Positions 38,976 to 39,978 of a stretch of DNA of 39,978 bases are shown here, piece by piece. The notes beneath the pieces were generated by a model. The model saw only the letters and a program-made list of their open reading frames with translations, was not told the origin of the DNA and did no database searches. Position 1 is the first letter of the stretch. Each line of letters starts with the position of its first letter. This DNA is from SYAN01 sp964406345. GTDB lineage: Bacteria; Actinomycetota; Actinomycetes; Nanopelagicales; Nanopelagicaceae. Location of the stretch: NCBI GenBank assembly GCA_964406345.1, contig CAYORK010000011.1, positions 1-39,978 on the forward strand, read 5' to 3'. Position numbers and translations under genes: made by a program.

Positions 38976-39907
38976 TCTCTTGGAAAGAGGTCCAACATGA
39001 TGAGATTGATGCACTCCCGTTCTTTACTGATCTCCACACCAATGGCCGGGGCGAGATTGATCTCCTGACAGCAACATCAGTTGAAGAGATCCATGATCTT
39101 GGACGAGATCTCTACCATCAAGGAACGATTGCATATCAACCCTCATTGATAACCGCACCTGTCGACCAAACCCTGAAGGCGATTTCGCTCATCGAGATGG
39201 CGCGTCGAGAGCGCAGAGATGATGAGGCGGAGATCCTTGGCATCCATTTGGAAGGACCTTTCCTCTCATCGGAGATGGCAGGTGCACATCCGAGAGAGTT
39301 CCTACGTCTGCCGGATAAGGAAGTGATGTCGCGCTATCTTGCTGCGGGAACCATCTCTATGGTGACGATCGCACCAGAACTTCCAGGAGCAATGGAGCTA
39401 ATCTCGTTCTTGAAGGCGATGGGAGTGAAGGTCTCACTTGGGCATAGCAACGCCGATCGAGAGATTGCCAGAAAGGCTTTTTTCTCCGGAGCGAGACTCG
39501 TCACGCACATCTATAACCGACTCTCATCTGAACTTGTTGACGTTGCGCTGAATGAAAGCGAGGCGACGCTGATGTTGATCGCAGATGGATCCCACGTCAG
39601 TGACGAGCGGATCATCGATCTCTTCGAGCGAGCAGGGGATCGCATTGTGGCGACGACAGATTCGATCTCCACCAAGGGTCTTGGCGATCAAGAAGTCGTG
39701 ATTCGAGATGGGGCTGCATTTAGAACCGATGGCACGAAGGCTGGGAGCATTGCGACGATGAGAAGCCTCTGGGAACGAATCGCCACTCTCATCGATCCTG
39801 AGAGTGCCACCGCTGCCTGCGGGGTGCGGCCTGCAACCCTGATGGGCCGGCCGGAATTGGCCACCCTTGAATTCGGATATCCAGCCCAGCGGGCTTCTAC
39901 CACCTGA
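38972..39907 (+). CDS. NagA-like amidohydrolase reduced to the TIM barrel
   Basis: 311 residues from GTG 38972 (GTGA overlap with the acetyltransferase stop); an ATG at 38924 exists in frame but lies inside the previous gene. NagA-type residues are present: HLEGPF with Glu94, GHSNA (His158), THIYN (His179), DGSHV (His208) and TTDSIS (Asp230); the first-metal site reads HTNG. NagA (about 380 residues) has a small beta-domain made from its N- and C-terminal ends; both ends are missing here. The last residues (LATLEFGYPAQRASTT) start the C-terminal strand and stop. It may be a barrel-only relative, or a NagA shortened by frameshift at the 3' end. Predicted reaction: deacetylation of N-acetylglucosamine-6-phosphate or a relative. 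Confidence 0.75.
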   Translation: MISWKEVQHDEIDALPFFTDLHTNGRGEIDLLTATSVEEIHDLGRDLYHQGTIAYQPSLITAPVDQTLKAISLIEMARRERRDDEAEILGIHLEGPFLSSEMAGAHPREFLRLPDKEVMSRYLAAGTISMVTIAPELPGAMELISFLKAMGVKVSLGHSNADREIARKAFFSGARLVTHIYNRLSSELVDVALNESEATLMLIADGSHVSDERIIDLFERAGDRIVATTDSISTKGLGDQEVVIRDGAAFRTDGTKAGSIATMRSLWERIATLIDPESATAACGVRPATLMGRPELATLEFGYPAQRASTT

Positions 39908-39978
39908 GGCTCCGTTCGGGACCCGGATTTCCGTTTCGACACGCCCTCGCCTAAACTCACCCTCTGCCCTGAACCAGG

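Noticed and set aside
39908..39978. Start of a further gene or an rRNA/tRNA promoter at the window end
   Set aside because: TAAACT near 39953 could be a -10 box, but no convincing -35 and no gene start is visible in the last 71 bases.
1..39978. CRISPR arrays, insertion sequences, prophage genes, tRNA or rRNA genes
   Set aside because: No repeat-spacer pattern, transposase, integrase, phage gene or tRNA-like fold was seen on either strand. The only repeats are short tandem units and the 55-bp assembly duplications.

Overview
The window is a scaffold piece from an actinobacterium with a moderately GC-rich genome (mid-50s % by eye). The evidence is the order rpoC / rpsL-rpsG-fusA-tuf / S10-spc genes / secY-adk-map, a short zinc-type S14, frequent GTG starts, promoters whose -10 box lies only 6-8 bases before the start codon (leaderless-type), and secreted proteins carrying small paired-cysteine modules that I associate, from memory, with planktonic freshwater actinobacteria (Nanopelagicales/acI-like). 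The lineage is an inference.

Layout: 1-2501 is the 3' part of rpoC, followed by a strong terminator. 2624-4282 is a secreted protein of unknown function, convergent with a hemolysin III/PAQR-type membrane protein. 5024-22276 is the translation block: rpsL, rpsG, fusA, tuf, then rpsJ to rplO, secY, adk and map, all on the + strand and tightly packed. 22345-37999 is an accessory catabolic locus. 38037-39907 holds a GNAT acetyltransferase and a NagA-like amidohydrolase reduced to its barrel.

The catabolic locus is the exciting part. Read together, its genes encode what looks like a complete single-organism route for sulfoquinovose (SQ), the sulfonated sugar of plant and algal sulfolipid, including C-S bond cleavage. 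The proposed steps are: ABC uptake (27828-31041); a Gfo/Idh/MocA protein as candidate NAD-dependent sulfoquinovosidase (25211); a fucose-isomerase-like protein as SQ isomerase (26359); a PfkB kinase (31762) and a YihT-like class I aldolase (32607), giving DHAP plus sulfolactaldehyde; a GabD-like aldehyde dehydrogenase (22345-23924, minus strand) making (S)-sulfolactate; an SlcC-like and a ComC-like dehydrogenase pair (35023, 35979) that inverts it to (R)-sulfolactate through sulfopyruvate; SuyA/SuyB (33517, 33798), releasing pyruvate and sulfite; and a YeiH/TauZ-type exporter (36983) for the sulfite. A FadR-type GntR regulator (31045) and a matching palindrome at 25145-25155 suggest its control. 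Classical sulfo-EMP clusters stop at an excreted C3 sulfonate; here both halves of the sugar would be used. The functions are homology-based inferences.

Three 100-N gaps occur (6120-6219, 9668-9767, 23473-23572). Two are flanked by exact 55-bp duplications, the signature of unmerged k=55 contig ends, so the aldehyde dehydrogenase is intact once the duplication is collapsed. Short tandem duplications appear right behind three housekeeping genes (tuf, rplO, map), and two strong stem-loops cover the first codons of the first sugar permease.
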